Shown here piece by piece: positions 22,562 through 32,536 of a stretch of 64,000 nucleotides of DNA (position 1 is its first letter; each line of letters starts with the position of its first letter). Under the pieces are notes generated by a model, which was not told the origin of the DNA, did not search any database, and worked only from the letters and a program-made list of their open reading frames with translations. This DNA comes from Alphaproteobacteria bacterium (lineage in GTDB: Bacteria; Pseudomonadota; Alphaproteobacteria; UBA8366), in assembly GCA_009377445.1 (NCBI GenBank), contig WHUA01000001.1, positions 646,725 through 710,724 on the forward strand, given 5' to 3'. Position numbers and translations under genes: made by a program.

Positions 22562-23926
22562 TCATCCGCGGCGGAAGCCCTCGAGCTCCTGCGCCGCCCA
22601 GTCGATCACCTGCTTCGGCTTTTGGCCCTGCACCAGCCGCGCCGCCATCGACGGGAAGACATAGCGGCTCCAGATCTGCACCGCCATCTCGACGGGTGCG
22701 CTCGACGCGACGATGTAATGCTCGGCATTGTGGTGCGGCCGGACCGGGTAGTTGTAGACCGTTCCTTTCGGCGGCTCGATCTCGGACCAGACGGGGAAGT
22801 CCGACATGGACAGGAACGGCGGTATGTCGTAGCCGGCGGCCGGGACGGCGCATTTCTCGATGTTTTCGCGCTGCATCAGGAATGTCATCAGGTCCTTCGC
22901 CGCGGACTGGTTCTGCGCCCATTGCCAGATGCCCCAGAAATAGGGCCGGTGCGGCACGAGGCGCCCCATCTTTCCCTTCGGATTGGGGAAGGTCCAGCAA
23001 TCGGCGGCGATTTCCGGCTTGTCGCGCTTGGCGACCGCCCAGGCGCTCGGCGGATTCCAGATCATCGAGGCCGCGCCGGAAATCAGGGCGCGGTTGTTGG
23101 CCGCGTCGTCGTAGCTGATCTGCTCGGGCGGCAGGTGCGACACGAGCTGCGCGACGTAGTCCAGGCACTCCTTCACGGGGTCGCTATCGACCGTGATGTT
23201 GCCCTTGGCATCCATCAGATGCGCGCCGAAGGCGCCGAAGGTCGCGCCCCATGTCTGGTTGGCGTCCGTACTGTTGGAGCCGCAGCCGAGCGCGAAGGGA
23301 TGGCCGGCTGCCTTGGCTTTCTTCGCAATCTCCAACTGCTTGGCGTAGGTCCATTCTTCCGAGCTTTCGGTCCGCACGGGCTTGGCCGGATACCATTGGG
23401 TCACGTCCACGCCCGCGATTTTCTTGATCATGGAGATGCGCGCGCAGACCGGCAGCGACGCCGAGCCCCAGGCGACCGGCACGCCTTTCCACGTACCGTT
23501 CACCTTTCCGAGATATTCGGTGGCCTTGCTGACCGGGCCGTATTGCTTGATCAGCCCGTTCACGACATCGTCGACCGGTACGAGCTTGTCTCCGTATTGA
23601 TGCGCGTTGAACTGGTCGAAGGCCAGGATGTCGTGGCCTGCGCGCGCCTGCGACTCCGCCGCCTGGGTCAGGTATATCTTGCTGCCGGTCGAAGGAATGA
23701 AGTCGAGCTGCACCTCCACCTTGTTCTTCTTGGCCCATTCGTCGACAAGCCCCCTCATGACGGGGTTGGTCGCCTTCACCCAGTGGTCCCAGATGCCCAT
23801 CTTCAGCGAACCGGCCGCCCGGGACGTGCGCATATGCACCAAGGGCAACGCTGCAGCGCCAATCGCGCCAGCCGTCACCTGCATCGCGCGACGGCGGGTC
23901 ATTCGGGTCATTTTTTGCTTTTGCAT
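22562..23926 (-). CDS. ABC transporter substrate-binding protein (family 1, CUT1 type)
   Basis: Tat-like leader TRRRAMQVTAGAIGAAALPL; periplasmic binding fold with downstream-type partner genes. Confidence 0.85.
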   Translation of the reverse strand: MQKQKMTRMTRRRAMQVTAGAIGAAALPLVHMRTSRAAGSLKMGIWDHWVKATNPVMRGLVDEWAKKNKVEVQLDFIPSTGSKIYLTQAAESQARAGHDILAFDQFNAHQYGDKLVPVDDVVNGLIKQYGPVSKATEYLGKVNGTWKGVPVAWGSASLPVCARISMIKKIAGVDVTQWYPAKPVRTESSEEWTYAKQLEIAKKAKAAGHPFALGCGSNSTDANQTWGATFGAFGAHLMDAKGNITVDSDPVKECLDYVAQLVSHLPPEQISYDDAANNRALISGAASMIWNPPSAWAVAKRDKPEIAADCWTFPNPKGKMGRLVPHRPYFWGIWQWAQNQSAAKDLMTFLMQRENIEKCAVPAAGYDIPPFLSMSDFPVWSEIEPPKGTVYNYPVRPHHNAEHYIVASSAPVEMAVQIWSRYVFPSMAARLVQGQKPKQVIDWAAQELEGFRRG

Positions 23927-24045
23927 GGCCGCTACTCCCTTTGTTTGATTTGTTTTGTCTAGGTCGTCTTCTCCCTCGAATCGACTTCGTGGATGGCCGG
24001 TTCGCAGCGGTTCGCGCGGATCTCGGCCTATCGCTCCCTTCCGTG

Positions 24046-25146
24046 TCAGACGACGCGGCCCGAATCCGGCTCCATCAAGTGCATGTTGTTCATGTCCGCC
24101 TGGAGTGGCAGCATCTCATTCGCCTTTGCCGGCGTATTGGGATCGATCCGCGCGCACATCGCGTCGCGCCCGACCGTGAAATGCACCATGGTCTCCATTC
24201 CCATGGGCTCCACCACGTCCACGCGGACATCGACACGTTCCGTGCCCGGCTTCGGATTGTCCCGCACCTCGGTCAGGTGCTCCGGGCGCAGCCCGACCGT
24301 CATCGCCTTGTCCTTGAACTTCGCGTAGCGGTCGCAGCGTGCGGCGGGGAACGGCAGAACTATCGAGTCGCCGACGCGCGCCGCCAGCCCATCGCCGTGC
24401 TGCACGACCCGGCACGGCAGGAAATTCATGGCGGGCGAGCCGATGAATCCCGCCACGAAACGCGTCTTGGGATGGTGGTAGAGCTCCTGTGGCGGCCCTA
24501 CCTGCTCGATGATGCCCTGGTTCATCACGACAACGCGATCGGCGAGCGTCATCGCCTCGACTTGGTCGTGCGTGACATAGACAGTGGTCGTGTTGACCTT
24601 CTGGTGCACCAGCTTGATCTCGGTCCGCATCTGCACGCGAAGCTTGGCGTCCAGATTGGACAACGGCTCGTCGAAGAGGAAGACTTGCGGGTTGCGCACG
24701 ATCGCCCGACCCATCGCCACGCGCTGGCGTTGCCCGCCCGATAGCGCTTTCGGCTTGCGGTTCAGCAGTGGCGCGATGTCGAGAATGCGGGCGGCTTCGT
24801 CCACCCGCCGCTTGATCTCGTCGCGCGAGAACTTCCGAAGCTTGAGCCCGAACGCCATATTGTCGAACACGCTCAGATGCGGATAGAGCGCGTAGTTCTG
24901 GAAAACCATGGCGATGTCGCGATTGCGCGGCGGCACATCGTTGACAACACGGTCGCCGATCAGGATGTCGCCGGACGAGATCTCCTCGAGCCCGGCAATC
25001 ATGCGCAGCGTTGTCGATTTCCCGCAGCCGGACGGCCCGACCAGAACGACGAACTCGTGATCCGAAATCTCGAGATCGATGCCTTTGACCGCCTGCACGT
25101 CGCCGTCAAAGACCTTATGGATATTGCGAATCGAAACCTGGGCCAT
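24046..25146 (-). CDS. ABC transporter ATP-binding protein (UgpC/MalK-like)
   Basis: VGPSGCGKSTTLRMIAGLE, ALSGGQRQRVAMGRAIVR, FLFDEPLSNLDAKLRVQMR, C-terminal TOBE-like domain. Confidence 0.95.
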   Translation of the reverse strand: MAQVSIRNIHKVFDGDVQAVKGIDLEISDHEFVVLVGPSGCGKSTTLRMIAGLEEISSGDILIGDRVVNDVPPRNRDIAMVFQNYALYPHLSVFDNMAFGLKLRKFSRDEIKRRVDEAARILDIAPLLNRKPKALSGGQRQRVAMGRAIVRNPQVFLFDEPLSNLDAKLRVQMRTEIKLVHQKVNTTTVYVTHDQVEAMTLADRVVVMNQGIIEQVGPPQELYHHPKTRFVAGFIGSPAMNFLPCRVVQHGDGLAARVGDSIVLPFPAARCDRYAKFKDKAMTVGLRPEHLTEVRDNPKPGTERVDVRVDVVEPMGMETMVHFTVGRDAMCARIDPNTPAKANEMLPLQADMNNMHLMEPDSGRVV

Positions 25147-25210
25147 TCGCTTCTTCCCTGTCTGGATTATTGTTGTTCTGTGAATTCTTCCTGGCGCCTT
25201 GTGAACCCCG

Positions 25211-26110
25211 TCAGCCTTTGGTTGCGCCGGCAGTCAGACCCGAAATGTAATAGTCCATGAGAAAAGCGTAGATGATCACCGGCGGGAGCGCGGCGATCAG
25301 CGACCCCGCCATAATCTTGCCCCACTGGAAGACGTCGCCACGGATCAGCTCTGTGACGATGCCGACGGTCAGCACCATCTGGTCGGAGCTGAACAGGAAC
25401 GCCAACGGATAGAGGAACTGCCCCCAGCTCACGGTGAAAGCGAAGATCGTCGCTGCAATGATTCCCGGCATGGCGACCGGAATGAATATCTTGACCAGCA
25501 TTTGCAGGTAGGATGCGCCATCGATCAGCGCGGCCTCGTCGAGCTCTTTCGGTATCGAGCTGAAATAGCCGATCATGACCCACGTGCAGAATGGAACCGT
25601 GAGCGTGGGATAGAGCAGCACGAGCGACCAGGTGTTGTTCATCAGGCCGAGCTTGCCGACGATCTGGAACATGGGGATGAAGAGCAGGCTCTCCGGCACC
25701 AGGTAGGTGAGGAAGACGCCGGTCGCGAGTGCGGCGCTGCCCCAGAAACGCATGCGGGCCAACGCGAACGCTGCCAGGATCGAAATGACTATGCTCAGGA
25801 TCACCACGACGACGGTGATCTTTACGGAATTCCAGATGAAGCCCTGGAAGGTCGGCGACGACAGCAGCTCGACGAAATTATCCAGGACCGGATGCTGCAC
25901 CAGCCATGGGCTGCCCTGGCGCGAGGAAATTTCCGCCGAGGTCTTCAGGCTGGTGGTCAGCGTATAGATCGGCGGAATGAGGAACAGGAAAGCGAAGAAC
26001 GTCAGGGCGCCGTAGCTTCCCCACAGCGCCCAAAGACGCTCGCGCCGCATGCTCTTGTCGCGAAGCGGGACGGCAACGGACAGCGGGGCGTCGCTCGATG
26101 CGGTGCTCAT
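25211..26110 (-). CDS. Carbohydrate-type ABC permease (MalG-like)
   Basis: Six TM segments; ELDEAALIDGASYLQMLVKIFIPVAMPGI EAA loop. Confidence 0.92.
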   Translation of the reverse strand: MSTASSDAPLSVAVPLRDKSMRRERLWALWGSYGALTFFAFLFLIPPIYTLTTSLKTSAEISSRQGSPWLVQHPVLDNFVELLSSPTFQGFIWNSVKITVVVVILSIVISILAAFALARMRFWGSAALATGVFLTYLVPESLLFIPMFQIVGKLGLMNNTWSLVLLYPTLTVPFCTWVMIGYFSSIPKELDEAALIDGASYLQMLVKIFIPVAMPGIIAATIFAFTVSWGQFLYPLAFLFSSDQMVLTVGIVTELIRGDVFQWGKIMAGSLIAALPPVIIYAFLMDYYISGLTAGATKG

Positions 26111-26112
26111 GA

Positions 26113-27081
26113 CTACAATTGTTCCTTGGTCCGCCTATTGACCCCGTTCAGGATGAAGTAGGCGAAGATCGCCAATATCGGCAGCATGAACAGGCTCACC
26201 GCTGCGCCGAGCGGGATGTCTCCCGACTGAATGCCGACCTGAAACGCATAGGTCGAGAACAGATGCGTCTGATCCTGTGGGCCGCCGTTCGTCAGAATCC
26301 GGACGATGTCGAAATTGGCGAAGGTCAGGATCAGGCTGAACAGAATGGTGATCGAAATAATGTTCCGCATCATCGGCAGCGTGATGTGGATCAGCTTCTG
26401 CCAGGCCGTGGCGCCATCGATCGCGGCGGCTTCATAAAGCTGTTCCGGAACCGACTTCAGGGCGGCCAGGTACATGATCATGAAGAACGGCGCGCCGATC
26501 CAGACGTTCACGAGAATCACCGAGAAGCGCGCCCACCACGTTCGGCCCAGCCACGGCACGGACGGGAAGCCGAATACGTTCAGCACCCAGTTGAAGGCGG
26601 AATATGACGGGTCGAAAAGCCACCACCAAGTGAGCGTCGACATGGCCGCCGGGATCACCCACGGAAGCAGCAGGAGTCCGCGGTAAACGCGCTGCGTCTT
26701 CGAGGGAATGTTATGCATCAAATGGGCAAGAACGAAGCCGATCAGCGCCTTGGCGATAACGGCTACGATGGCGAAGAAGCAGGTCTGGAAAATGACCATC
26801 TGGAAAGTTTCGCGCCGCAGAAGGAACGTGTAGTTCCCGATGCCGACGAAACTCGTCATCTTCTTGTTGAGCAAGGAAAGATAGATCGAGTAGACCGACG
26901 GCCACGCGACCAGGCCAACGATGACCAGGATCAGCGGCAACGTCATCAGAAACGCAAGGGTCGAGCGGCGCCGAATGAGCTTCTGAAAGCCACTAGCCCG
27001 CTCCACCCCAAAAATTTTCGGGGTCTTGAGCTCAGCTTCCAGTGCAGCGGCTTGCACCATTGGTAAACACCTTCTCGCCAT
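26113..27081 (-). CDS. Carbohydrate-type ABC permease (MalF-like)
   Basis: TM segments; EQLYEAAAIDGATAWQKLIHITLPMM EAA loop. Confidence 0.92.
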   Translation of the reverse strand: MARRCLPMVQAAALEAELKTPKIFGVERASGFQKLIRRRSTLAFLMTLPLILVIVGLVAWPSVYSIYLSLLNKKMTSFVGIGNYTFLLRRETFQMVIFQTCFFAIVAVIAKALIGFVLAHLMHNIPSKTQRVYRGLLLLPWVIPAAMSTLTWWWLFDPSYSAFNWVLNVFGFPSVPWLGRTWWARFSVILVNVWIGAPFFMIMYLAALKSVPEQLYEAAAIDGATAWQKLIHITLPMMRNIISITILFSLILTFANFDIVRILTNGGPQDQTHLFSTYAFQVGIQSGDIPLGAAVSLFMLPILAIFAYFILNGVNRRTKEQL

Positions 27082-27213
27082 GCCGGCGAATTAAGGCATC
27101 AGGCATCCGACAACAATCGTTCCAGCCGATCTTTATGATCAAAGGATATGCACGCTTAGGTAATCTTGGCAAGACGCCAATTGGAGGGCTTCCGCGGACC
27201 GCGGCGTCTTTCA

Positions 27214-28620
27214 CTATCCCCGATTTGCCGGCGCGCCCATGATCCGGATCAGCTCGCCGGCGTCGTCCTGCTTCTCCAGGTCCTGGACGATGGCGACGAC
27301 GCGCCCGATATGCCGCGCGTCCAGGCAGGACCGAACCACCTCCCGGAACTTGCGCTCGACGTCGCCGGGCGTCAGCGGGTTCTCCGCGCTGCCGCGCCGG
27401 TTGAGCATTTCGGCCTTCAGGACCCGGCCGTCCCGCGTAGTCACGGTAATGCGCGCGGCGTGGCGGAAGGCGGCGCCCATCGCCTCGATCTCCGGATCGA
27501 CGCGCGCGCTGATCCGCTCGATGAAGCCGAGCAGCTTCGGGTCCTTCAGCCGCGCCTCCCGGTACTGCTCGACGAAGGCGTTGCCGTCTATGGCGATCAG
27601 CGCGAGGCCGAAGTAGAGGTTCATCTGCGCCGCTGTGAGGCCCTGCGCCTTGTACTCCCAGGCGCAATGGACGTAGGTGGGCTGGCTTACCGAGGCTTCG
27701 ATGGCGGCGATATCGTCCGCGCGGAGCGCGTGGTCCCGCATGATCTGCAGCAGGGCGTCGAGCGCGGTGTGGATGCTCGTCACCGCCGCATAGGGCTTGT
27801 AGCCCACGTTCAGCGTTTCCCATTCGCTGCCGAGCCCGGCGACGAGCTTTTCGGGCGCGGGATTGTCGGAGTGCGTCGCCAGGAACCCGCCGTAGGCGGC
27901 TTCCAGCACGTCCTCGATGCCCGTGAAGCCGCGGCGCGCCAGTTCCGCCGCATAGACGCCGCTCTGCGCCGCGCGCCCGGAATGAAAGCGCTTTACCATC
28001 GCGCCTTCCTGTGCCGCCATCAGCCCGCTGGCCTGGGAGCCGACGATGCCGAGGCAATGCACCGTCCGCTCCGCGTCGAGGCCCAGCACGCGGGCCGCGG
28101 TCGCGGCGGCGACGAAGGCGCCCGACGTGCCCTGCGGATGGAACCCGTTCAGGAGCAGCCGCACCGTGGCGGCGTTGCCGACGCGCGCGCCGACCTCGTA
28201 GCCGGCCGCAATCGCTGCAAGGAGATCGCGGCCGCTCGCCGCGCCTTTGGCTTCCGCCAGCGCCAGGGCCACGGGCAGCGCGAGCGAGCCGGGATGGATG
28301 ATCGACTGCTTGTGGATGTCGTCCAGCTCGAAGGCGTGACCGGCGGTGCTGTTGACCAGGGCGGCGTTCGCAGCGGACGTTTTTTTGCCGCTTCCGAAGA
28401 TCGACGCCTCCGCCCGCGCCCCTTCGGCCTCGACCATGGCCTGGACATGCTTGGTCCAGGGCAAGGTGACGCCGTGCAGGCACACGCCGATGCTGTCCAG
28501 TACGGACAGCTTCAGCCGCTCGATGACCTCGGACGGAAGGTCCTCGAACCGAAGGCCGGCGGAAAAGCGGGCGAGGTCGCGCGTCGCGTCGGGAAGCAGG
28601 GGCGGCTTGGATGCGGTCAT
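27214..28620 (-). CDS. MmgE/PrpD family protein
   Basis: LSVLDSIGVCLHG, GHAFELDDIHKQSIIHPGSLALPVALALAE, FHPQGTSGAFVAAATAARVLGLD. Confidence 0.92.
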   Translation of the reverse strand: MTASKPPLLPDATRDLARFSAGLRFEDLPSEVIERLKLSVLDSIGVCLHGVTLPWTKHVQAMVEAEGARAEASIFGSGKKTSAANAALVNSTAGHAFELDDIHKQSIIHPGSLALPVALALAEAKGAASGRDLLAAIAAGYEVGARVGNAATVRLLLNGFHPQGTSGAFVAAATAARVLGLDAERTVHCLGIVGSQASGLMAAQEGAMVKRFHSGRAAQSGVYAAELARRGFTGIEDVLEAAYGGFLATHSDNPAPEKLVAGLGSEWETLNVGYKPYAAVTSIHTALDALLQIMRDHALRADDIAAIEASVSQPTYVHCAWEYKAQGLTAAQMNLYFGLALIAIDGNAFVEQYREARLKDPKLLGFIERISARVDPEIEAMGAAFRHAARITVTTRDGRVLKAEMLNRRGSAENPLTPGDVERKFREVVRSCLDARHIGRVVAIVQDLEKQDDAGELIRIMGAPANRG

Positions 28621-28795
28621 GGCTTGGTCATCTCGGAAATGAGCGGGCGGCTGTTTCGGGCCTTGGCCCGGCCGCAGCCCCGGAACGGAAGGAGAATCCG
28701 CGCTCCCGCCGTTGCGCCCAGCAGGAAGCGGCATACCTAAGACTTATCCGCTTCGATCCGGCCGCACAATGTCTCCAGATGAGGACGGTGGCGTC

Positions 28796-29476
28796 ATGGC
28801 AGAGCGTCGGCAGACGGCATTCCTTTTCGATCTCGACGGCACGCTGGTCGACAGCGTCTACGATCACGTCGCGGCATGGCACGAGGCGCTGGAGGCGGAG
28901 GGGATTGCGCTGTCCTTCTGGCGCATCCACCGCAAGATCGGCATGAGCGGCGGGCTGTTCACCAACATGCTGCTGCGCGAGACGGGCCTCCGGATCGACG
29001 CGGCGCGCGCCGACCGGCTGCGGCATGCCCACGCGGCGATCTACAACCGGCGCTCCGGCCGCATCCGGCCTCTCCCCGGAGCGCGCGAGCTGCTGCGGTA
29101 CTTGAGCGACGCCGGCATTCCCTGGGCCGTCGCGACGAGCGGCAGAATGGAGACGGCGCGGCCCGTCCTCGAAACCCTCGGCGTCGATCCCGACGCGGCG
29201 GCGGTCGTCACGCGGGACCAGGTGAAATACGCGAAACCGGACCCGGACCTGTTCCTCGCCGCGGCCGGCCGGCTGAACGTCGCCATCGAATCCTCCTGCG
29301 TCGTCGGCGACAGCGTCTGGGACATGCTGGCGGCGCAGCGGGCGCGCACGCTCGGCATCGGCCTTCTGTCGGGAGGATACGGGCCTGAGGAGCTGGAACG
29401 GGCGGGCGCCTACCGCGTCTACGAAGACCCGGCAGACTTTCTAAAGCATATCGACGAGGTCGGCGGCCGGCGATGA
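28796..29476 (+). CDS. HAD family hydrolase (phosphatase/phosphoglucomutase-like)
   Basis: FLFDLDGTLVDSVYDHV, VATSGRMETARPVLE, KYAKPDPDLFLAAA, VVGDSVWDMLAA. Confidence 0.92.
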   Translation: MAERRQTAFLFDLDGTLVDSVYDHVAAWHEALEAEGIALSFWRIHRKIGMSGGLFTNMLLRETGLRIDAARADRLRHAHAAIYNRRSGRIRPLPGARELLRYLSDAGIPWAVATSGRMETARPVLETLGVDPDAAAVVTRDQVKYAKPDPDLFLAAAGRLNVAIESSCVVGDSVWDMLAAQRARTLGIGLLSGGYGPEELERAGAYRVYEDPADFLKHIDEVGGRR

Positions 29477-29606
29477 CACGGTGAAATCATGACCACGCCC
29501 GGCACGATCCGCATCGGCATCTCAACGGGATTTGATATGCGAACGGCAGCAATTACTTCGTTTGAAGGCGTATACTGCGACGTGGAACTGCTGCACGGGG
29601 GCAATC

Positions 29607-30116
29607 ATGCATCGGCTCAAAAGCTTTGCACTGTTCGTATCGGCATTCCTCGCGACGGCGTCGCCGTGTCTCGCGGCCGTCGAGGTGGTGTTCTTGCATC
29701 CGGAGGCCTACAGCGATGCGAGCCTCTACAACGGCTATGGGGCCAAGGGCCAAGAGCCGGCCTTGCGGGGCATTCGGGAGCATCTACAGCGTCTCGGCGA
29801 GCGATATTTGAAGCCGGGCGATACGCTCAAGATCGAAGTCCTGGATATCGACCTGGCCGGCCGTTTCGAGTGGTGGCGGCCGTATGCCTACGACGTCCGC
29901 ATTCTTCGCGATATCACCTGGCCACGGATGAAGCTTCGCTACGTGCTCGATGAGAATGGGCGGCGCGTTGCTTGCCCGGAAGAGTTCGTTTCGGACCAGG
30001 CCTATTTGATGAATGCGGCGATGCGTTCCTCCATGGATCCGCTCAAATACGAGAAGTCGATGCTCGACGATTGGTTCCGCGCGCGGATCGCCCGCAAAGG
30101 CGGATGTTCGACGTAG
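29607..30116 (+). CDS. DUF3016-type secreted protein
   Basis: Signal peptide (LFVSAFLATASPCLAA), VEVVFLHPEAYSDASL, LKIEVLDIDLAGRFEWW. Confidence 0.75.
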   Translation: MHRLKSFALFVSAFLATASPCLAAVEVVFLHPEAYSDASLYNGYGAKGQEPALRGIREHLQRLGERYLKPGDTLKIEVLDIDLAGRFEWWRPYAYDVRILRDITWPRMKLRYVLDENGRRVACPEEFVSDQAYLMNAAMRSSMDPLKYEKSMLDDWFRARIARKGGCST

Positions 30117-30130
30117 CAGCGCCGCTGCCG

Positions 30131-30265
30131 ATGACACCGCGTCAGGCCCAAATGAGAGAGGTCGAAGACACCTGGCGTCACCTCGGATATCTCGTCGGCA
30201 CAATCGGGCCAAGCGAATGTGCCAACTACTTCGAGAACGCGGGATACGCTTCCGTTAAAACATGA
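30131..30265 (+). pseudogene. IS630-like transposase C-terminal remnant
   Basis: MTPRQAQMREVEDTWRHLGYLVGTIGPSECANYFENAGYASVKT* resembles the IS630 transposase terminus (..ECANYF.NAGYAS). Confidence 0.65.
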
Positions 30266-30271
30266 AAGGCT

Positions 30272-30985
30272 CTAATGCTCGAGGCGCGCAGCACGATCCT
30301 TGTAGAACGCCTCCATGCCGTCGTTGACGTCCCTCAAACGCTTCACTTCGGCGGAAAGCGACTCCAGCGCATCGCCCGGGATGACGGCGAGGAGCCGATC
30401 GGGGTCGATGGCCGTGAAGGTGCGCATCCCGGCGCAACCGAGCGAGAACGTCGTCCGGCTGGCGCCCATCGCATCGGGAATGGCGGCGCAGGCCGGCCTG
30501 CCCAATACTTTCGCCGGCCTGTCGTTGCCCCAGGTCGCCCCGCCGATGGCTTCGCTCAGGATCATCGCCTGGGCGGGCTTGAGCCAGATCAAAACGGCGT
30601 CGGGGGCGACCGGAAAGTCGGCGAGGGGTCCGTAGAGGATTCCCTTTGCCCGCTTCTTCTGGCTGGTGGGGATATGTCCAGGCTCGTCGGCCGCGATGTA
30701 GCCGCATTTGGTCATGCTGCCGACCAGCCCCATGAGCTCTTCGGAAACCGGGTCAGGCAAATCGAAGCCCATGACCATGGCGCCGACCGGGCAGTTGAAA
30801 TGGGCGTCGGCCGGGGCGAAGTAGACGCCTTTCTCCGCCTGCCGCCAAAAGCCGCAGGCAGACGGCGAGACCGCACTCGGGGCGTCCACGCCGGCGGGCG
30901 CGGAATCCATGAACGCCAGCGCCACGGGCGCAATATCGAGCTCGAGATTTTCAACGAGTAGCGTGGCAATCGCGGCCGTGCTCAT
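30272..30985 (-). CDS. DUF169 domain-containing protein
   Basis: PVALAFMDSAP, SACGFWRQAEKGVYFAPADAHFNCPVGAMVMGF. Confidence 0.75.
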   Translation of the reverse strand: MSTAAIATLLVENLELDIAPVALAFMDSAPAGVDAPSAVSPSACGFWRQAEKGVYFAPADAHFNCPVGAMVMGFDLPDPVSEELMGLVGSMTKCGYIAADEPGHIPTSQKKRAKGILYGPLADFPVAPDAVLIWLKPAQAMILSEAIGGATWGNDRPAKVLGRPACAAIPDAMGASRTTFSLGCAGMRTFTAIDPDRLLAVIPGDALESLSAEVKRLRDVNDGMEAFYKDRAARLEH

Positions 30986-31010
30986 AAGAGACTCCCGATC
31001 TAGGGGCCGA

Positions 31011-31772
31011 TCAACGGTAACGCCAGCGGAGAAGCCGGCGCTCCAGCCGTTCCGATAGTGTGAATAGCACCATGACAAAGGTCATGATGAGAATGATGAG
31101 CGCAATGGTCAGCCCGGCATTGTAGGTCGATTGCGCGAATTGAAGCAGATAGCCCAGTCCGCGGCTCGAGGCGACGAACTCCCCCACGACCGCGCCGGTG
31201 AAGGCGAATCCGACGGCGACCTTGAGGTTGCCGAGGACCCAGGCGGTGACCGATGGGACGTATACCTCGCGGACCAGCACCCAGGTTCCTCCGCCCAATG
31301 TGCGGACGCGCTCGATGAGGCGCTGGTCGACTTCCTTGATGCCGTTGTAGACGGCGAAGAAAATCAGGACGACGACCAGGATCACCGCCAGCGCAATTTT
31401 CGAACCGAGATCGATGCCGAGCCAGATCACGAACAGCGGCGCCAGGATGACGCGGGGAATCGCGTTTAGAAGGATCATCACCGGCTCCAGCAGTTCGGCC
31501 AGCAACGGAAGCAGCGCCGCGCCGAAACCAAGCACGATACCGAGCACGAGCCCCACGCCGATGCCGATTACCGCGGCGCCGAATGTGGCTTCCAGGTGGG
31601 GCCAAATCTCGCCATCGGCGAACAGCGTCACGATGACATTGGCGACAGCGGAGGGCGCCGGCAGGTAGAAAGGATCGATCCAGCCTGCGCGCGCGCATCC
31701 TTCCCAAATGAGGATCAGGATCGCGAGGATCAGCACGCGGCGCACCGGCGCCGTATTGAGACGCACGGTCAT
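31011..31772 (-). CDS. ABC permease, SsuC/TauC-like (importer 1)
   Basis: VLILAILILIWEGCARAGWIDPFYLPAPSAV, LNAIPRVILAPLFVIWLGIDLGSKIALA. Confidence 0.92.
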   Translation of the reverse strand: MTVRLNTAPVRRVLILAILILIWEGCARAGWIDPFYLPAPSAVANVIVTLFADGEIWPHLEATFGAAVIGIGVGLVLGIVLGFGAALLPLLAELLEPVMILLNAIPRVILAPLFVIWLGIDLGSKIALAVILVVVLIFFAVYNGIKEVDQRLIERVRTLGGGTWVLVREVYVPSVTAWVLGNLKVAVGFAFTGAVVGEFVASSRGLGYLLQFAQSTYNAGLTIALIILIMTFVMVLFTLSERLERRLLRWRYR

Positions 31773-32530
31773 TGCGCGGCTTCCCCAACGGTCTCCGAAT
31801 AGGCTTCGGCGGACAGCTCGTCCCATAGTCTCTTGAGAAGCGCCGGGAATTGCGGATCGTCGCGGGTCCCGAGCAGATCGCGCGGCCGGGCGATATTGAC
31901 CTCATGACGCGACCGGATCCGGGCATTGGGTCCCTGGGACAGGACGTAGACCACGTCCGACAGGCTGATCGCCTCCTCGAGGTCATGGGTGACGAGCAGG
32001 ACGGTCAAGTTCTCGCGCTCGACCCAGCCGATCAGCTCCTGGGTAATGTTGGTGCGGACGATGGCGTCGAGCGATGCGAAGGGCTCGTCCATCAGCAGGA
32101 AGCGAGGCTCCAGCGCCAGCACTTGGGCGATGGCGACCCGCTTCCGCTGGCCGCCGGAGAGTTGGCGCGGGAAGCGGTCACCGAACCCGGCAAGCCCCAA
32201 CTTTGCAAGCCAGTCATCGGCCCTGGTTTCGGCTTCCTTGCGGGCCATGCCGTGAATTCGAAGACCGAGCGCGACATTCTGCCGCGCCGTCCGCCACGGC
32301 AGCAGCGCGTCGTCCTGGAACAGAAATCCGACGGCGTTCTGCGGCACGTCGAGCGCAATGCTTCCGCTGTCCGGCTTTTGAAGCCCGGTGACGGCCCGCA
32401 GAATGCTGGTCTTGCCGGAGCCGGAAGGACCGATGAGGCTTGCGAAGCGGCCGGAATCGACGGTCAGGCTTACCCCCTTCAGGATGGGCTCCCCGCCGTA
32501 GCCGAGCGTCAGATCCTCGACACGAAGCAC
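31769..32530 (-). CDS. ABC ATP-binding protein, SsuB/TauB-like (importer 1)
   Basis: IGPSGSGKTSILRAVTG, LSGGQRKRVAIAQVLALEPRFLLMDEPFASLD. 4-nt overlap with permease. Confidence 0.94.
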   Translation of the reverse strand: MLRVEDLTLGYGGEPILKGVSLTVDSGRFASLIGPSGSGKTSILRAVTGLQKPDSGSIALDVPQNAVGFLFQDDALLPWRTARQNVALGLRIHGMARKEAETRADDWLAKLGLAGFGDRFPRQLSGGQRKRVAIAQVLALEPRFLLMDEPFASLDAIVRTNITQELIGWVERENLTVLLVTHDLEEAISLSDVVYVLSQGPNARIRSRHEVNIARPRDLLGTRDDPQFPALLKRLWDELSAEAYSETVGEAAQ

Positions 32531-32536
32531 TGACAG

